Assembly: GCF_026410255.1 (NCBI RefSeq)
Contig: NZ_JAPMLL010000011.1
Coordinates: 94,716 to 158,715, forward strand
Length of the DNA: 64,000 nucleotides
Direction: 5' to 3'
Source of the DNA: Xanthomarina sp. F1114
GTDB lineage: Bacteria > Bacteroidota > Bacteroidia > Flavobacteriales > Flavobacteriaceae
In this document: positions 63,865 to 64,000 of the stretch, in pieces
How the letters are laid out: the number at the start of each line of letters is the position of its first letter
Numbering within the stretch: the stretch's first letter is position 1
The notes under the pieces: model-generated
What the model saw: only the letters and a program-made list of their open reading frames with translations
Told to the model about the DNA's origin: nothing
Database searches by the model: none
Program-made: the position numbers and the translations under genes

Positions 63865-64000
63865 GTCCCGCTGATTTCGCTGATATACGCAGAAGTTTCA
63901 TTTAATTTCTGCGCTAATCTGCGTCTTCTGCGGGCAAATATTCTTGTTATTTATGTCCCGCTGATCTCGCTGATTTACGCAGAAGTTTTATTCAGTTTCT
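63865..64000. repeat. Repeat with GCTGAT/ACGCAGA motifs, unit of about 90 bp
   Basis: GTCCCGCTGAT starts at 63865 and again at 63955, 90 bp apart. Each begins GTCCCGCTGAT-T/C-TCGCTGAT followed by ACGCAGAAGTTT. The first copy ends CTGCGGG (63934) and is an imperfect inverted repeat of itself. The second copy runs off the window. Sequences of this kind are dispersed intergenic repeats in Bacteroidota genomes. Confidence 0.65.

Noticed and set aside
1..64000. rRNA, tRNA, CRISPR arrays, insertion sequences, prophage
   Set aside because: No matching conserved sequence, direct-repeat array with regular spacers, or transposase/integrase gene could be seen on reading both strands.

Overview
This is an AT-rich, gene-dense stretch of chromosome from a member of the Bacteroidota, most likely a marine Flavobacteriaceae. 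The evidence is a type IX secretion (T9SS) cargo protein with a C-terminal sorting tail, a PorX-type response regulator with a PglZ domain, a fused lpxC-fabZ gene, promoters resembling the Bacteroidota TAnnTTTG element, and weak Shine-Dalgarno signals with several TTG/GTG starts. The genus cannot be named from sequence alone. No rRNA, tRNA, CRISPR array or transposase was seen.

Layout. (1) 0-9.6 kb: a DEAD-box RNA helicase whose 3' end is repeated twice downstream of its stop, then pabB, tilS, dsbD, a small conserved protein, aroB and proline dehydrogenase. (2) 9.6-30.9 kb: a Wzx/Wzy-type extracellular polysaccharide cluster, almost all on the minus strand. It has a Wzc-like tyrosine autokinase, a Wza-like export lipoprotein, a UDP-sugar 4,6-dehydratase, two DegT-family aminotransferases, a polysaccharide deacetylase, a PglC-like initiating sugar transferase, GT4 and GT2 glycosyltransferases, an asparagine-synthetase-like amidotransferase, a polymerase, a flippase, and an inserted plus-strand pair of TupA-like ATP-grasp proteins. 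(3) 31.3-35.5 kb: a T9SS cargo protein, alanine dehydrogenase, and an unannotated 46-residue secreted peptide overlapping a membrane protein gene. (4) 35.5-45.2 kb: tsaE, porX, an HD phosphohydrolase, then the lipid A block lpxD, lpxC-fabZ, lpxA, efp, a second lpxD-like gene, an NTF2-like gene and sucD. (5) 45.4-50.0 kb: an acidic lipoprotein, fabG, a VWA-domain membrane protein and an SPFH protein. (6) 50.05-57.3 kb: a complete histidine operon, hisG-D-C-B-H-A-F-IE, with a His-rich leader peptide and a terminator hairpin. (7) 57.4-64 kb: a small membrane protein, a divergent TruA-like enzyme, a Dps protein, two envelope or secreted proteins, an ATP-cone/PD-(D/E)XK fusion, two ABC-2 permeases, and a cluster of palindromic repeats at the right edge.

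How the genes work together. The polysaccharide block appears nearly self-sufficient: precursor synthesis, initiation on a lipid carrier, chain extension, flipping, polymerisation, and export control by Wza/Wzc. The ATP-grasp pair and the amidotransferase suggest that the glycan carries amide or amino acid decorations. PorX links the window to T9SS control, and one T9SS cargo gene lies just outside the polysaccharide block. The lipid A genes and the SPFH protein serve the envelope.

Most notable observations. The his operon has an attenuation leader (17-residue peptide with a HHHFH run, competing hairpins, terminator, and a 12-base long-range complement) behind a promoter whose spacer is a perfect 20-bp palindrome; a near copy of that palindrome lies upstream of pabB. 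The 46-residue secreted peptide gene has its own promoter-like box and an upstream AATTACGG/CCGTAATT inverted repeat.
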